In this document: positions 45,301 through 55,800 of the stretch, piece by piece
Position numbering within the stretch: the stretch's first letter is position 1
Layout: each line of letters starts with the position of its first letter
Origin: Spodoptera frugiperda
Taxonomy: Eukaryota; Arthropoda; Insecta; Lepidoptera; Noctuidae
DNA length: 64,000 bases
Assembly: GCF_023101765.2 (NCBI RefSeq)
Contig: NC_064239.1
Location: 10,622,315 to 10,686,314 of the forward strand
Direction: 5' to 3'
Notes under the pieces: generated by a model
The model's database searches: none
Told to the model about the DNA's origin: nothing
The model's input: only the letters and a program-made list of their open reading frames with translations
Program-made: the position numbers and the translations under genes

Positions 45301-47000
45301 ATAAAATGTAGGTAATATATATTTGCTTTAAAAAAATAAGGAGCGCAATCTCCCTCTTAAGTCTTAATTTAATTAAAAGTAGTTCCACTAACAAGTTTTG
45401 CAACATTTTATGCAGGAGGCTATTTTTTAAGTAGTTTCTGCTGCTTATTTTTATACCTAGTATGCATAATATCTGTGTAACAAAACCCAAGCAAATATTA
45501 TAACATGTTAGTTAAACACATATCACTTTTTTTAAACAAGTAAATACATATCAATTTTTATTATGTTAATTGATTCTAATGAGCTCTATTCTATCAGTCT
45601 TTCGTTTGAAATCGGTAATGAAGGTAGTTAAGGAAAATTAGATTATATTGTATAGTTATCAAAATTAAGAAGTGTGTACCAAATATCAGATGGACCCGTC
45701 GTCAGATAGAGGCTGAAATCCCAATTACGAAATTAACCCAAACAAACAAATGGGTACAACAAACACACAACAAACAAATGATGTTAATGGAACAATCGTT
45801 TACCTGTTTACCTGCGTTTTGAAGAAACAAATGACAAGAATAGAATTTGTACTCGATAGACAACTGTTCTGTCGATTGACATGTCCGGGTTGAGTCGTCA
45901 AAAACGATAGTCAGATTTTAAGTTGTCGCTTTGTTGACAGTTTACACTGTTTTTAACGCGACGTTTTGTGATCTAGACGTGAAGGTGATGCTGTGCGATG
46001 ACATGCGAATTATACGCGTGTGGTGTGACTCGGCTGCTGTGTCGTACGTGCATGTGAATCTTTTCGTTTTGTTTCTGTTTCCGACATTATAAACAAAAAC
46101 ATGACGGCACCACGTCCTGTTCGAGCGAATATGAAATGAAATACTCATAACTAAAATTTCTCGTTTACTTTAAATTATGAAATCAATTAATTAATCACCA
46201 GATCGGAGAATCGACTAATTAATTATAACAAAAATGTAAATATCAGATTTCAAATTTCGAAATTAATATGCCAATCAATCATGACAACATACTATGAAAA
46301 TATTGAATTACTGTAAACAAAACACTAAATATTATTGAAGGTTTGTAAATACGGACATTTCAATAATTAATTGGAAATTTTAGAAGCTTTACAATTAATC
46401 ATTTTGACTATTCATATCTAATATGTATATCTTTAACTTGATACTACCATAATGTCTCTTTTGTTTTATAGTTATGCTATAATTTTAATATTGTTATGTT
46501 ATAATACAAATAAGTAAGCTTTTCGTGATAACATTTTATTTATAATTTATTTAATTATATATTTAATCTTTATGCACAATTATACATTAGGCGAACTTAA
46601 TACCATTGGTTGGTATAATCTTCCAGTCCCACCTTTGGGTGATGAAGAGAGAAGTATACGGTGGATGCAAGGAGCGAACAATGAGTTTAAATGTAAATAA
46701 AAAGAAATTAAAATACCTACATGTGTAATACACATACAATACATACATTGTATACCAATATAATTATACAATTATATTATATAATTCATAATAGCGGGAA
46801 TACGTAAGCATTCCTCGTATTAACTAAAATGAATAATATAATTATTTAAATTGAAATCCTAGAAATTATATTGTGTAGTACAATAATAGTCTACTAAGTA
46901 AGGCTTTTAGGTAATAAAATATTACCTCATTTTGACCGTAATCATAATCATTAGCTGGAATATTGTTACTGCAGAACCAAGATAATGTTTACCAGAATCT
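45301..47000. other. Unassigned sequence
   Basis: No gene is supported. A GC-richer patch at about 45935-46050 is followed by AAACATGACGGCACCACGTC at 46096-46115, which opens only a 12-codon frame. It looks somewhat like an untranslated leader but could be chance. Confidence 0.35.
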
Positions 47001-47004
47001 TTCA

Positions 47005-47085
47005 AAACCACTCCATTCCTTCTTCTGTTTTTCGAACCGGAGCTCCGGTAACCCGCTAGGCAGTCCGCAGTCCACAGTTCCAGTA
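47005..47085 (-). repeat. GGAGCTGCGGAC repeat, inverted fragment
   Basis: On the plus strand: TTCGAACCGGAGCTCCGGTA, ACCCGCTAGGCAGTCCGCAG. This is the reverse of the 47905 copy's opening. Confidence 0.7.
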
Positions 47086-47904
47086 TAGGAAATATTTGAA
47101 AAAAAAAAATGGTGAAAATAAAAACCTCAAAAGAATATTGTTTGACTCGAATTTGGAATCTCGATGGGCAGTTGTGTATAATTAAATAAGTTGTGTTATT
47201 TGGTTATAGTATAATGTTTTATAGTTAAGAGCCCTGCTAGATAAATGGATTATCCTACAAAAATATTAATTGGAACCAGTAATTCCAGAGGATAGCGTAT
47301 TTAAACAAATAAACAGACTGTTCAGCTTTATAATGTTAGTTAAAGATAAATAATTATGATTAAAGTCAACTTTTAACTACTTACTAAGCTGACCAGAGGA
47401 ATATTTAGTTGTACTTTTATGTACACATAATATAAGCAGAAAGGAGGGTCGTTTGGCTAATCTGCTTGAGTTAAGCCCGGGTTTAGTTTTCACAGTGCCC
47501 TTGGATTCCAAGAAGACCGGATCCACGCTCAAACCAGTTGTGAAATAGATAATTCAATTTTAACCCTTAGAATAAAAGGGTGTCTAACCTTCAAGAAAAT
47601 TCAAAGACTAGAAATCGAATATTATAAATAGAGCAAAGTTTTGACGTACAGAATTTTAATTCTATTTATAAAATTCACTTGAGAGCATGAAACTCGGAGC
47701 CTATTTAAGCCTGAGATATTTTCTAATACAAGTATTTTTAATTGGTAAAGTGCATCTGTCACATCAAAGGGTAATTTAATTTCCTTTAAAATGAGAGTTT
47801 CTTTTTGTTGTAAAACTAATATCGTTTTATATAGTCATAGAAGGTTCTTCAAATAGAAAAAAAAAGAACGCTACGTTTCTTTGTTCCCAAGTGTATCAGA
47901 TAGA

Positions 47905-48062
47905 TACGGAGTTGCGGACTATCTAGCGGGTTTACCGGGGCTCCGACTCGAAAAGCAGTAGTAGGAACGGGGTGGTTTTTTAGTCAGTAAGTATTTGACA
48001 CCCTCTCGCCTGATCCAAGGCAGAAGAAGTCAATGGATGATTTTTACCACTCAAAAAAACTA
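47905..48062 (+). repeat. GGAGCTGCGGAC/TTTTAGTCAGTAAG dispersed repeat, full
   Basis: GGAGTTGCGGACTATCTAGC, GGGTTTACCGGGGCTCCGAC, GGTGGTTTTTTAGTCAGTAA, GACACCCTCTCGCCTGATCC, AGAAGTCAATGGATGATTTT. This is the most complete copy in the window. Confidence 0.8.
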
Positions 48063-48064
48063 AT

Positions 48065-48560
48065 TGTATTAGATAGAGATAGCAAGCCAAAACTGAACTA
48101 TGTTTAGCATAATTTTTTTGGCACCGGGACCAATTTCTTACCCCGTGATGAACGAAGATTTTTCAAAAACAAAAAATAATAAAAACACTGTGCTCTACAT
48201 TTTCATAAAAAATCTAACATTGTTCCAAGCAATTACTTTTTATAAACCGAATAACTAGATCAATAAGGCATTGTTCAGGAAAAATACTCTTCTTGATATT
48301 TCAGTTACCGTAAGAACGAAACAAAAGGTAGTGAAAATTATGTCTTCAGAGATTAGGTCAGGCTTTTGTTCAGGTCTTTAGATCTCCTAGTCCTTTGTCT
48401 TATAGGTCTTTAATTAGCACTATCAGATCATGTGACGTACTAATTACACCTATTTTCTTAGATTATAATGAACTTTTGTTTCTACCACTTACAACAGTAC
48501 TTTAAGAACTGTACTCACAAAATGCGTGGTGTTTTTAACAGGTGTTTTTTTTTCTGCCTA
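48065..48560. other. Unassigned AT-rich sequence
   Basis: No gene or repeat is supported. Confidence 0.5.
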
Positions 48561-48574
48561 ACACAATAGAATAA

Positions 48575-48700
48575 GTGTGGGAGAGCTATGCTTCGGCATA
48601 AATGGGCCGGCTTGACCACGGCCTCACAGAAAACCAGCGTAAAACAACGCTTGAGTTGTGATTCGTCTGCTCGTTTATCGACTATACCATACAACCATTC
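48575..48700 (+). repeat. LINE-type dispersed fragment (GAGCTATGCTTCGGCATAAA)
   Basis: GAGAGCTATGCTTCGGCATA, AATGGGCCGGCTTGACC, GGCCTCACAGAAAACCAGCG, TAAAACAACGCTTGAGTTGT resemble a common moth LINE 3' UTR repeat. It leads directly into the tandem array. Confidence 0.6.
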
Positions 48701-48702
48701 AA

Positions 48703-49549
48703 GCCATAGCCACAGCTACAGTAACATCTACAGCAACATCTACAGCTACAGATACGGCTACGGCAACAGCTACAGCAACAGCTACAACAACAGCTACAAC
48801 AACAGCTACAGCTACAGCTATAGCTACAGCTACAGCTAGAGCAAAAGCTACAGCTACAGCAACAGATACAGCAACAGCTACAACAACAGCTACAGCAACA
48901 GCTATAGCCACAGCTACAGCAACAGCTACAGCTACAGCTACAGCAACAGCTACAGCTACAGCAACAGCTATAGCTACAGCAACTGTTAGAGCAAAAGCTA
49001 CAGCTACAGCAACAGATACAGCAACAGCTACAGCAATAGCTACAGCTACAGTTACACTTACAGCTACAGTTACAGTATCGGCTACAGCAACTGCTACAGC
49101 AACAGCAACAGCTACAGGTACAGCAACAGCTACAGCAACAGCTACAGCAACAGCAACAGCTACAGCAACTGCTACAGCTACAGCTACAGCTACAGCTACA
49201 GCAACAGCAACAGCTACAGCAACAGCTACAGCAACAGCAACAGCTACAGCAACAGCTACAGCAACAGCTACAGCAACAGCTACAGCTACAGCAACAGCTA
49301 CAGCAACAGCTACAGCAACAGCAACAGCTACAGCAACAGCTACAGCAACAGCTACAGCAACAGCTACAGCTACAGCTACAGCTACAGCAACAGCTACAGC
49401 AACAGCTACAGCTACAGCAACAGCTACAGCAACAGCTACAGCAACAGCTACAGCAACAGCTACAGCTACAGCAACAGCTACAGCAACAGATACAGCAACT
49501 GCTACAGCTACAGCTACAGCTACTGCAACAGCTGCAGCAGCAGCTACAG
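48703..49549. repeat. GCTACA/GCAACA tandem array, about 850 bp
   Basis: The array mixes GCTACA and GCAACA hexamers, mostly as the 12-mer GCTACAGCAACA, with rarer GCTATAGCT and GTTACAGTA variants at the left. It is most regular at about 49130-49480. As the unit is a multiple of three, the plus strand reads as alternating Ala-Thr and the minus strand as Val-Ala for over 280 codons. These frames have no unique sequence and are not supported as genes. Confidence 0.95.
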
Positions 49550-49576
49550 TAATTGTTAACATTTAATTCACCATTG

Positions 49577-49739
49577 TATCAATGTACACGCAGCAACTGT
49601 AACTAGTATACACCAACACATCGGCACAACTATCGCTACACAATATCCCTGTGTGGGTATTCCGTAGTAATGTGCATAAAAACGTTTGACCATTACGCAC
49701 ACATTGGTATATATTATAAATTTTGTGTCGGTATATGTA
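49577..49739 (+). repeat. Left terminal inverted repeat of a 4.3-kb composite element
   Basis: The strongly matching core 49601-49739 (AACTAGTATACACCAACACA ... TGTGTCGGTATATGTA) is repeated inverted at 53766-53905 with only a few differences. Weaker similarity reaches out to about 49577. The tandem array ends 28 bp further left. Confidence 0.88.
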
Positions 49740-49819
49740 TTTTTATAATTTAATAGTTGGGTAAGGTTAAAAATATTTACAATTGATGATATGGTTCAAC
49801 ATTTTCACTAAACTAGACG

Positions 49820-49910
49820 TAGTGCTCGTAGACGAGTGGTTTAACGAGCTTGATCTAATCGTCTCCGTCTACGCCGATGTGGGTTCGAAACCAGCAAAAC
49901 ATATTTTTTA
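49820..49910 (+). pseudogene. tRNA-like Pol III unit, left
   Basis: A-box TAGACGAGTGG at 49829-49839, B-box GGTTCGAAACC at 49882-49892 and a T-run at 49904-49909. The spacing and the TGG...TTTAACGAGC region suggest a class II (Ser/Leu-like) tRNA ancestor. The acceptor stem does not pair well, so it is not a functional tRNA. It points inward within the composite element. Confidence 0.6.
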
Positions 49911-49914
49911 GATG

Positions 49915-50449
49915 TATTTTATTTCGTTGTTTGTCTTTGTTAAGTTTATTTTTGTTTTCTGTATAATAAAATCAGACTATAAAAGAAGCATAAGTCGGTA
50001 AATAAAACGATATCTATTTTATTACATATAATTTATTTTTATAGAAATAAAGTATAAATATTGGATATAAATCAAATAAAAAATGTTATTAATTGTTTTC
50101 ATAAACAATTTTTTATTAATTAATGATTATTACAAAAAAATATTATTAAATAATAATTTTTATTATTAATTAAATAATAATAAATTAAATTTTAATATTG
50201 TTTATTACATAATAAGAAACATTATATATATATTTTTTTTATTAAAATTTAAAATTTAAAAAAGTATTGAAAAATAAAATATTATAAAAATTTACACAGT
50301 AAATATTGTTATTTCTTGAAATTAGCAAATTTTTGTTATTAGAATTCTCCATTTTGTGTTTTAATGCGGTTGCTATAAGATTCAATATTGAGTGGGCAAT
50401 GTTAGCAAAAATGTGACGATTAATACAATTAAGTTTTTAACATTATAAC
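49915..50449. other. Very AT-rich spacer inside the composite element
   Basis: Nearly pure A/T runs fill 49990-50300. No gene was seen. Confidence 0.55.
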
Positions 50450-50457
50450 ATTTCGAA

Positions 50458-51524
50458 TAGGGATTGCAATCCGGTATCATTTTCAATCCGGCCGGATTTC
50501 ACCGGATTGATGCTAATCCGGCGGATCCGGACGGATCCGGCCGGATTTTAAAGTTACTTAGGGCCTAGTATTTAGTGGTTTTTAGTTTTGATACTAATGT
50601 ATAAAAAGAAAATAAAATACGTATTTATGGAAAATAAAATCACTTTTACTTATATTTTTGGTATTAATTGTAATTTTTGGTACTATTTGTACTAAATCAA
50701 ATTATGGAAACTATTTTTAATAATAAAGTAATCAGTCTGACTCTCACTTATTGCTGTACCTATTTATGTAAGTATCTGAAAGTACTTAAGTAATAATAAT
50801 ACTATTAAACTCTTATTAATAATCTACACAGTTATATAACAAAACAGTCTTTTAAATTTGTACCTATAAAATCAACAACTTCAGTTCATAATCTTAAGAA
50901 ACAAAACAAGAAGCATTTATTTTTTGCAATGCAAAATTCAAATGAAATTTTTTTCTGTAACTGAAAAAACGAGCTAAAAAACAAATTTTGTTTATTGTAC
51001 TATCTCCTAGTCTGCTTCTGATGGCACTACAAATATAACCTGCGGCAGAAAAGGCCCTTTCTGCCTCAACACTGGTTTGCCTAATTGCCATCAAGTAACT
51101 GTAGATCAGCGAAATGTGTTTTCCTTTTACTCCTTCTACTTCATACGCAGTCATTTCTTTTTTAAGTATTTTCTCATAATCTGTTTCTTTTTTAGCATTA
51201 ACTTTCCCCCTATACCCTTTTTTTTCTTGCAGGATTTGATTTTCTAGTTCCTCTTTTAATGTAATGTTTTTTTCTATTGGCAATAATGACATGGAATTAG
51301 AATCGGAATTGGAATCTATATTTTCGTCTGCTGTTTCTGTCAAGAATCGGCCTATTATTTTTTTCATTTCCTGTCGTATGATATTTTTTTAGGCATAAAA
51401 AACGTATTTTTTGCTTTACCGGATCCGCCACCGGATCCGGCGACGTCTCACCGGATCCGGTAGGTCCAAAAACACGCCGGATCCGCCGGATTACCGGATC
51501 CGCCGGACCGGATTGCAATCCCTA
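50458..51524 (-). mobile_element. hAT transposon, internally deleted, with complete ends
   Basis: 17-bp perfect terminal inverted repeats (TAGGGATTGCAATCCGG at 50458-50474, its reverse at 51508-51524) are flanked by the 8-bp target duplication ATTTCGAA (50450-50457 and 51525-51532). Both subterminal zones are packed with CCGGATCCGG-type motifs (50487-50545 and 51419-51507), probable transposase binding sites. It is 1067 bp long. It keeps only the C-terminal part of a transposase and so is non-autonomous. Confidence 0.94.
50894..51367 (-). pseudogene. hAT transposase, C-terminal dimerisation region
   Basis: The frame of 157 codons ends with the hAT dimerisation domain at residues about 92-135: IRQTSVEAERAFSAAGYICS, AIRSRLGDSTINKICFLARF. 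The order S.EAER.FS.AG...S..R..L is diagnostic. hAT transposases cut and paste elements with short TIRs and 8-bp target duplications, which agrees with the flanks. The zinc finger and the DDE catalytic core are absent because the 5' end was lost internally. The domain frame is intact. Confidence 0.9.
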
Positions 51525-51548
51525 ATTTCGAATCATACCTAGCGTATA

Positions 51549-51954
51549 CAATGTGATAGGCGTGGGACTTCTAACCCGTTAAGGCTGATTACTACATCTA
51601 ATTTTATCGACAAAAAAAATAATATGGGGGGTTGAACCCCTAATTGAAAATATTGAAAAATTGTGATTTTTTCGGTCAAAATAATTCACAAATGATTTTT
51701 TTCTCACCAAAACATTATCAAACTTATGAAAAAAGTAATGAATTAGTTAGCCAAGGTTATTAGCTACCGTTTGTCGTTTTTTTTTGTTTCTACGACGCAT
51801 ACAACCTTTGATATCAAAAAAAGTAAAAAAGATATTAAAATAGCCATAACTTTTAGGGGAGGGGATTCGACCCCTTCGACCCCCGACTTTTGTTGATAAA
51901 ATTTGATGTAGAATTCAGCCTTAACGGGTTAGAAGTCTCGCCCCTATCACATTG
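51549..51954. mobile_element. MITE with about 67-bp inverted termini and TA duplication
   Basis: The left arm 51549-51615 (CAATGTGATAGGCGTGGGAC, TTCTAACCCGTTAAGGCTGA ...) pairs with the right arm 51888-51954 with a few mismatches. TA lies on both sides (51547-51548 and 51955-51956). It is 406 bp long with no coding sequence. TA duplication suggests mobilisation by a Tc1/mariner-type transposase. It starts 16 bp after the hAT target duplication. Confidence 0.85.
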
Positions 51955-51956
51955 TA

Positions 51957-52262
51957 AATAATGTTTCAAATTAGTTGAACAGCAGTTACATAAGTTATTA
52001 AAAAATTAGAAGTGAAGTGAATCAACATGTTGAATAGAAAGAAATTATGACAATTTCTAACCGCTTAACAATAACATCACTTCACCGTATTTTCTAGACT
52101 GCATTTTAATATTATTTTAAAAATATAAACATTGTAGTTAATTTGGACTATATATAATTTAAAAAAAATTAAAAAAAATCAATACAAATAAATTTGAAGT
52201 TTATGCTGCTAGCATGAAATGAAATTTTTACATCGATAAATATAACCACATTATTAGCCCAA
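51957..52262. other. AT-rich spacer inside the composite element
   Basis: No feature was seen. Confidence 0.5.
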
Positions 52263-52560
52263 TCAAAATTTATAAAATTTCCGGCAAAATTTTATCGCTG
52301 TTCCTGGTGCAAAGTGGACAGTAATATCTTTTTGGGTGACTTCCTGCACCTTAAACCAGAATGCAGGTGCCTCCTTATTGTTTGCGTGAAGACATCGAGT
52401 GCCATTGCTGTAGTGCGCGTTGAAAAAGGGATCAACCTTATGCCTGGCTATGATGTCGTAGTGCCGGGCTGAGGAATTTGCCTTCGGCTTCGGCCTAGCT
52501 TGGCAATTTTCAATATCACCAGTCTCCGCATATCTGCGCACCCATAACTGCACGGACTTA
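52263..52560 (-). pseudogene. Tc1-like transposase N-terminal remnant
   Basis: The minus-strand frame opens VQLWVRRYAETGDIE, then RPKPKANS, RHYDIIARHKVDPFFNA and GTRCLHANNKEAPAFW. This order (WV.RY.ETG, a basic GRP-like hinge, I...DPF..A, then G.RC...KKEAL) matches the two helix-turn-helix DNA-binding domains of Tc1-like transposases as I know them. There is an apparent deletion between DPFFNA and GTRC that removes the second helix-turn-helix core. No DDE domain follows. It is inactive. Confidence 0.5.
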
Positions 52561-52670
52561 CACTATTAAACAAAAATATATTATTTAAAATACCACGAAA
52601 CTCTATAAAGTTACTTATCAATAGGAATAAAATATAACTACAAGTAGCTTTAGTTGTAAACACAATAATT

Positions 52671-52730
52671 ATACAATATTTTATAATCAACATATATCTA
52701 TATAATTATGTTGATTATAAAATATTGTAT
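52671..52730. repeat. Perfect 24-bp inverted repeat with 12-base loop
   Basis: 52671-52694 (ATACAATATTTTATAATCAA, CATA) is the exact reverse complement of 52707-52730. The loop is 52695-52706. It is almost pure A/T. Confidence 0.93.
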
Positions 52731-52739
52731 ACACAGTAA

Positions 52740-53490
52740 TAAAATGATACTAAAATCCTTTAAGCTACAACAGGATTAATAATAAATTATTTATAAGGAT
52801 ATTTAAGAAAATATTATTATTAGTATCCTATTAATATAAATTATAATAGATTAAGTTTAAAATTTATTAAACAATAATTATTTATTCTTAATAATAAATT
52901 CATCAATAATAATAAAAAAGTATTCATTATTCAAATATGTTTATATTATTCATAATTTTTTTTATGTTATTATTTTTTGTATTTTATAAAACATAAAATA
53001 ATAACATTATTTTATATATTTAAAAATATAATTTAAATAAATAAGTGAAAATAATGAATTCAATCAATTACCCAGAATATCAACATAATAATTATCTTAT
53101 TTACTCACCGATATCGTTAAGCGCCTTTCTATTTCACTAAAGAAAAGATCTATCTAAAATAAAAGATCTATCTTTTGTTCGTGCAAAATAATTACTTCTG
53201 CCTTTTTCTTTGTGAAGTGTTGAGACATGTTGAGCTTTACACACGAATTATGTAGCAATAAACTATGAAAATGAAATGCTCATAAATTGACAACTAAGAA
53301 TATAATTTTATTTTGTATGTTGGGTGATTTGGAAAACATTTAAAGAATTGACGGTAGTTACTTTATAAACGGGCTAAATAAAATGACCCGAGAGTTCCGT
53401 GGTCGCCACAAACATTACAAATTTAATACTCAAGTATCGAATCATTAGAAATTTAGAATTAGATGTTGTTTAAAAATATTTGGTAAACAC
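52740..53490. other. AT-rich spacer inside the composite element
   Basis: No gene or repeat is supported. Confidence 0.5.
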
Positions 53491-53492
53491 TA

Positions 53493-53573
53493 CAAAAAGA
53501 ACTAGTTGCTGGGCTCGATCCTGCGACACTTTGCCTGATGACTCAAAGCGTTAACCATTACGCCAAACGTGCA
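53493..53573 (-). pseudogene. tRNA-like Pol III unit, right, inverted
   Basis: On the minus strand: A-box region TGGCGTAATGGTTAACGC, a CTTTG/CAAAG stem with a 10-base loop, B-box GGATCGAGCCC and a T-run after GTTC. The acceptor stem does not pair, so it is tRNA-derived rather than a working tRNA. It faces the left unit across the composite element. Confidence 0.6.
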
Positions 53574-53765
53574 ATTAATAAATGTTACGAAATATTGTAA
53601 TGGATTCAATAACATAAATATACGACGAGAAGATTCCTTTAGATATATTTGTATGGGTATAATTTGTGTAGCTCGATCGTTCGTTGTTCGATTTATTAAA
53701 TGTTTGTTAAGTATTATTTTTATCTCTACCCTTGTTTTTATTCATAAAATCTTTTACGAAATTCT

Positions 53766-53930
53766 TACATATACCGACACAATAATTTATAGTATATACC
53801 AATGTGTGCGTAATGAACAAACGTTTTTATGCACATTACTACGGAATACCCACACAGGGATATTGTGTAGCGATAGTTGTGCCGATGTGTTGGTGTATAC
53901 TAGTTATCGTTGCAATTTGTACATTAAGTA
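53766..53930 (-). repeat. Right terminal inverted repeat of the composite element
   Basis: The core 53766-53905 (TACATATACCGACACAATAA ... GGTGTATACTAGTT) is the reverse complement of 49601-49739. Similarity fades by about 53930. Confidence 0.88.
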
Positions 53931-53934
53931 TAAA

Positions 53935-54400
53935 AAAAAAACTGTGGTATGATTTATCACCGGCGGTATTTTTCAATCGATGATTCATTGTAACCTTTAA
54001 AAAATAAGACTTCCGTCTTTTTGAAAACGCACTTGTAACTTTTCTGATGATGCCTATAGACGATACTGATCGCTTATTATCAAGTAAACCATATCGCTGC
54101 ATAATTAATACTTCAGGCATACTTATTTATAATAAGATCACACACAAATCATATAACACTCATATCTGTCACATCAATGCAGATATTAAATTACCGTCCG
54201 AACAACAGTTAATACATAGCCGTTATGTATCGCCATAAACGGATCGCGTCAAGTCAATTGCGATTTATATAAGATAAATAGGGGCCAGATATGGTAATGT
54301 GAACATCAATCATTATTACACCCCACGCTACCTTTGAAAGCTGATATTCGCGATGGCTCCATTTATAGGTGAGAGCGAGAAAATATTTTTCCTAAGTTTA
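53935..54400. other. Unassigned sequence right of the composite element
   Basis: A 63-codon frame at 54047-54238 (starting MMPIDDTDRLLSSKPYRCII) has no recognised motif. A TATATAAG box-like word lies at about 54265. Neither is strong enough to call a gene. Confidence 0.35.
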
Positions 54401-54425
54401 CAGAATGCTGCCTGTGAATTAAAAT

Positions 54426-54466
54426 ATGTATGAGCCTCTAGCATGGATTGAAGATAGTCAAGTTAG
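54426..54466 (+). repeat. Short fragment of MITE family B
   Basis: ATGTATGAGCCTCTAGCATG, GATTGAAGATAGTCAAGTTA match the interior of the 14065 copy. Confidence 0.5.
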
Positions 54467-54719
54467 CTAAGCCTATAAACATAATTACAATTTTTCCTTA
54501 GTTGAAACTTTAGAATTAAGATAATATATTATGCCAGTGTGATGCGGTGACGTAGGTGATATTGATGCGTTCCATCTAATTAGTTCTGAATGTACAACCC
54601 GCGGTTGATTATGACTACATTTTTTAGAGTTCTCTGGATACGTTCTTTTCCAAAATAACTACAAAGTTAAACCTAACTAATTGTATTCAGTTGTCAAATT
54701 CATTTTTATCCAAATGATA

Positions 54720-54860
54720 CAAAAAGTTGTCTTCAAAGTCAAAGTCAAAAGCATTTATTCCAATTGAACCATTTTATCGTAATCAGATACTTTTGAAACG
54801 TCACCAAATAGTCTGTTAGTCTGTCTGATAATCTGTTAGTCTGTCAGCCTGGCCGTCAGT
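54720..54860 (+). repeat. TCAAAGTCAAAGTCAAAA repeat and GTCTGTTA run
   Basis: TCAAAGTCAAAGTCAAAAGC, ATTTATTCCAATT and GATACTTTTGAAACGTCA resemble a common moth retroposon end. It is followed by an imperfect run of GTCTGTTA/GTCTGTC. Confidence 0.55.
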
Positions 54861-55127
54861 TTTTCATTTTCAACACTGATACTTCATAATAATCTAATAT
54901 GCATTTCACAAATGTTCCTCTTATGACTTGTACCACAGACAAAAAGCATAATATATGGCTCATAGGCAATCGTAAATAGTTGATAATGTATGTTTGCAGT
55001 AAACTTAGTGGGGTTATACAATAAGCTTCATATTTATCTATTATGTCACCTAACATAACATTTGGTTACATAGTAAACCGTAAAGCACGGTGTCGAGTTC
55101 GGTTGTTAGTGGGTTGTTATGTAATAA

Positions 55128-55513
55128 TCTATATATTAATACGTGATGCAAAAACTTTGGACCGCTTTTTACGAAAATTGCGCGGACGTAGGAGCATAAA
55201 ATTTGGTACACTTATAGTTTATGTGTAGGAGAAGTGGAGAACGCTAATATTTTTCAAAAATAATGCTTATAAAGTACATTAAATCAATAAATAAAACATT
55301 ACACACACATGCATAGTATCTGATCGTACTTGACAAAACGTCAAAATCGATAGACATTGCGATGATATTCTCACGTGTCATATGAATAGAGTTTAAATAA
55401 AAGAGTTTGTTTGAGTTTGAGTTAAATAAAAATTATCCTTGAACGTATGTTCAAATGGTATTGTAAATTAAATCGTATATGGTCGAATTTCTCGACCACT
55501 AGGCGACCACTAG
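55128..55513 (+). mobile_element. Non-autonomous Helitron-like element, copy 2
   Basis: This copy of 386 bp is in the same orientation as 37854-38285. It starts TCTATATATTAATACGTGAT after an A and ends CTAG before a T. The hairpin GGTCGAATTTCTCGACC precedes the end. Inside, ATTGCGCGGACGTAGGAGCA and GCATAGTATCTGATCGTACT are shared. The segment around 55385-55430 contains a GAGTTTGTTTGAGTTTGAGT run instead of the corresponding part of copy 1. Confidence 0.82.
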
Positions 55514-55607
55514 TTATAATTAATTTTTTCAATTTAGAATATTTCTTACAACTTAAAACAGGGTATAAATATTAAAAATCTAATTAGTCCGTCAGTTAGA
55601 TAATTAT

Positions 55608-55800
55608 AACTTTATTATAACTTTCGTGAGACATACTAAATTAATATTATGTTATCGGCTTATTCACGTAACTTTTTAATGAGGAAGTCTCGTTTCAAGC
55701 CATGCTAGAGGCTTCATGAGCAGCATTCTGCGACACATGACGCGGCGATTGTCGCGCTGCTACTGGCGACTCGTGTTTCGCGATCATCGCGCCCTCTGCC
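55608..55800 (+). mobile_element. MITE family B copy
   Basis: TAACTTTCGTGAGACATACT, TATGTTATCGGCTTATTCAC, AATGAGGAAGTCTCGTTTCA, AGCCATGCTAGAGGC, ATGAGCAGCATTCTGCGACA and GACGCGGCGATTGTCGCGCT. This is the most complete left half of this family in the window. Confidence 0.75.

Noticed and set aside
48658..49566. Alternating Ala-Thr frame of 302 codons (plus) and Val-Ala frame of 287 codons (minus)
   Set aside because: Both come from the GCTACA/GCAACA array and have almost no unique sequence.
49820..49910. Functional tRNA gene
   Set aside because: The A- and B-boxes are good but the acceptor stem does not pair, so it is a tRNA-derived unit only.
51297..51518. A 73-codon frame rich in Pro, Arg and Gly
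   Set aside because: It is a reading of the CCGGATCC subterminal motifs of the hAT element.
54047..54238. A 63-codon frame just outside the right inverted terminus, possibly a transposon or viral protein
   Set aside because: No motif was recognised and no promoter or splice context supports it. It is mentioned only within the unassigned stretch.
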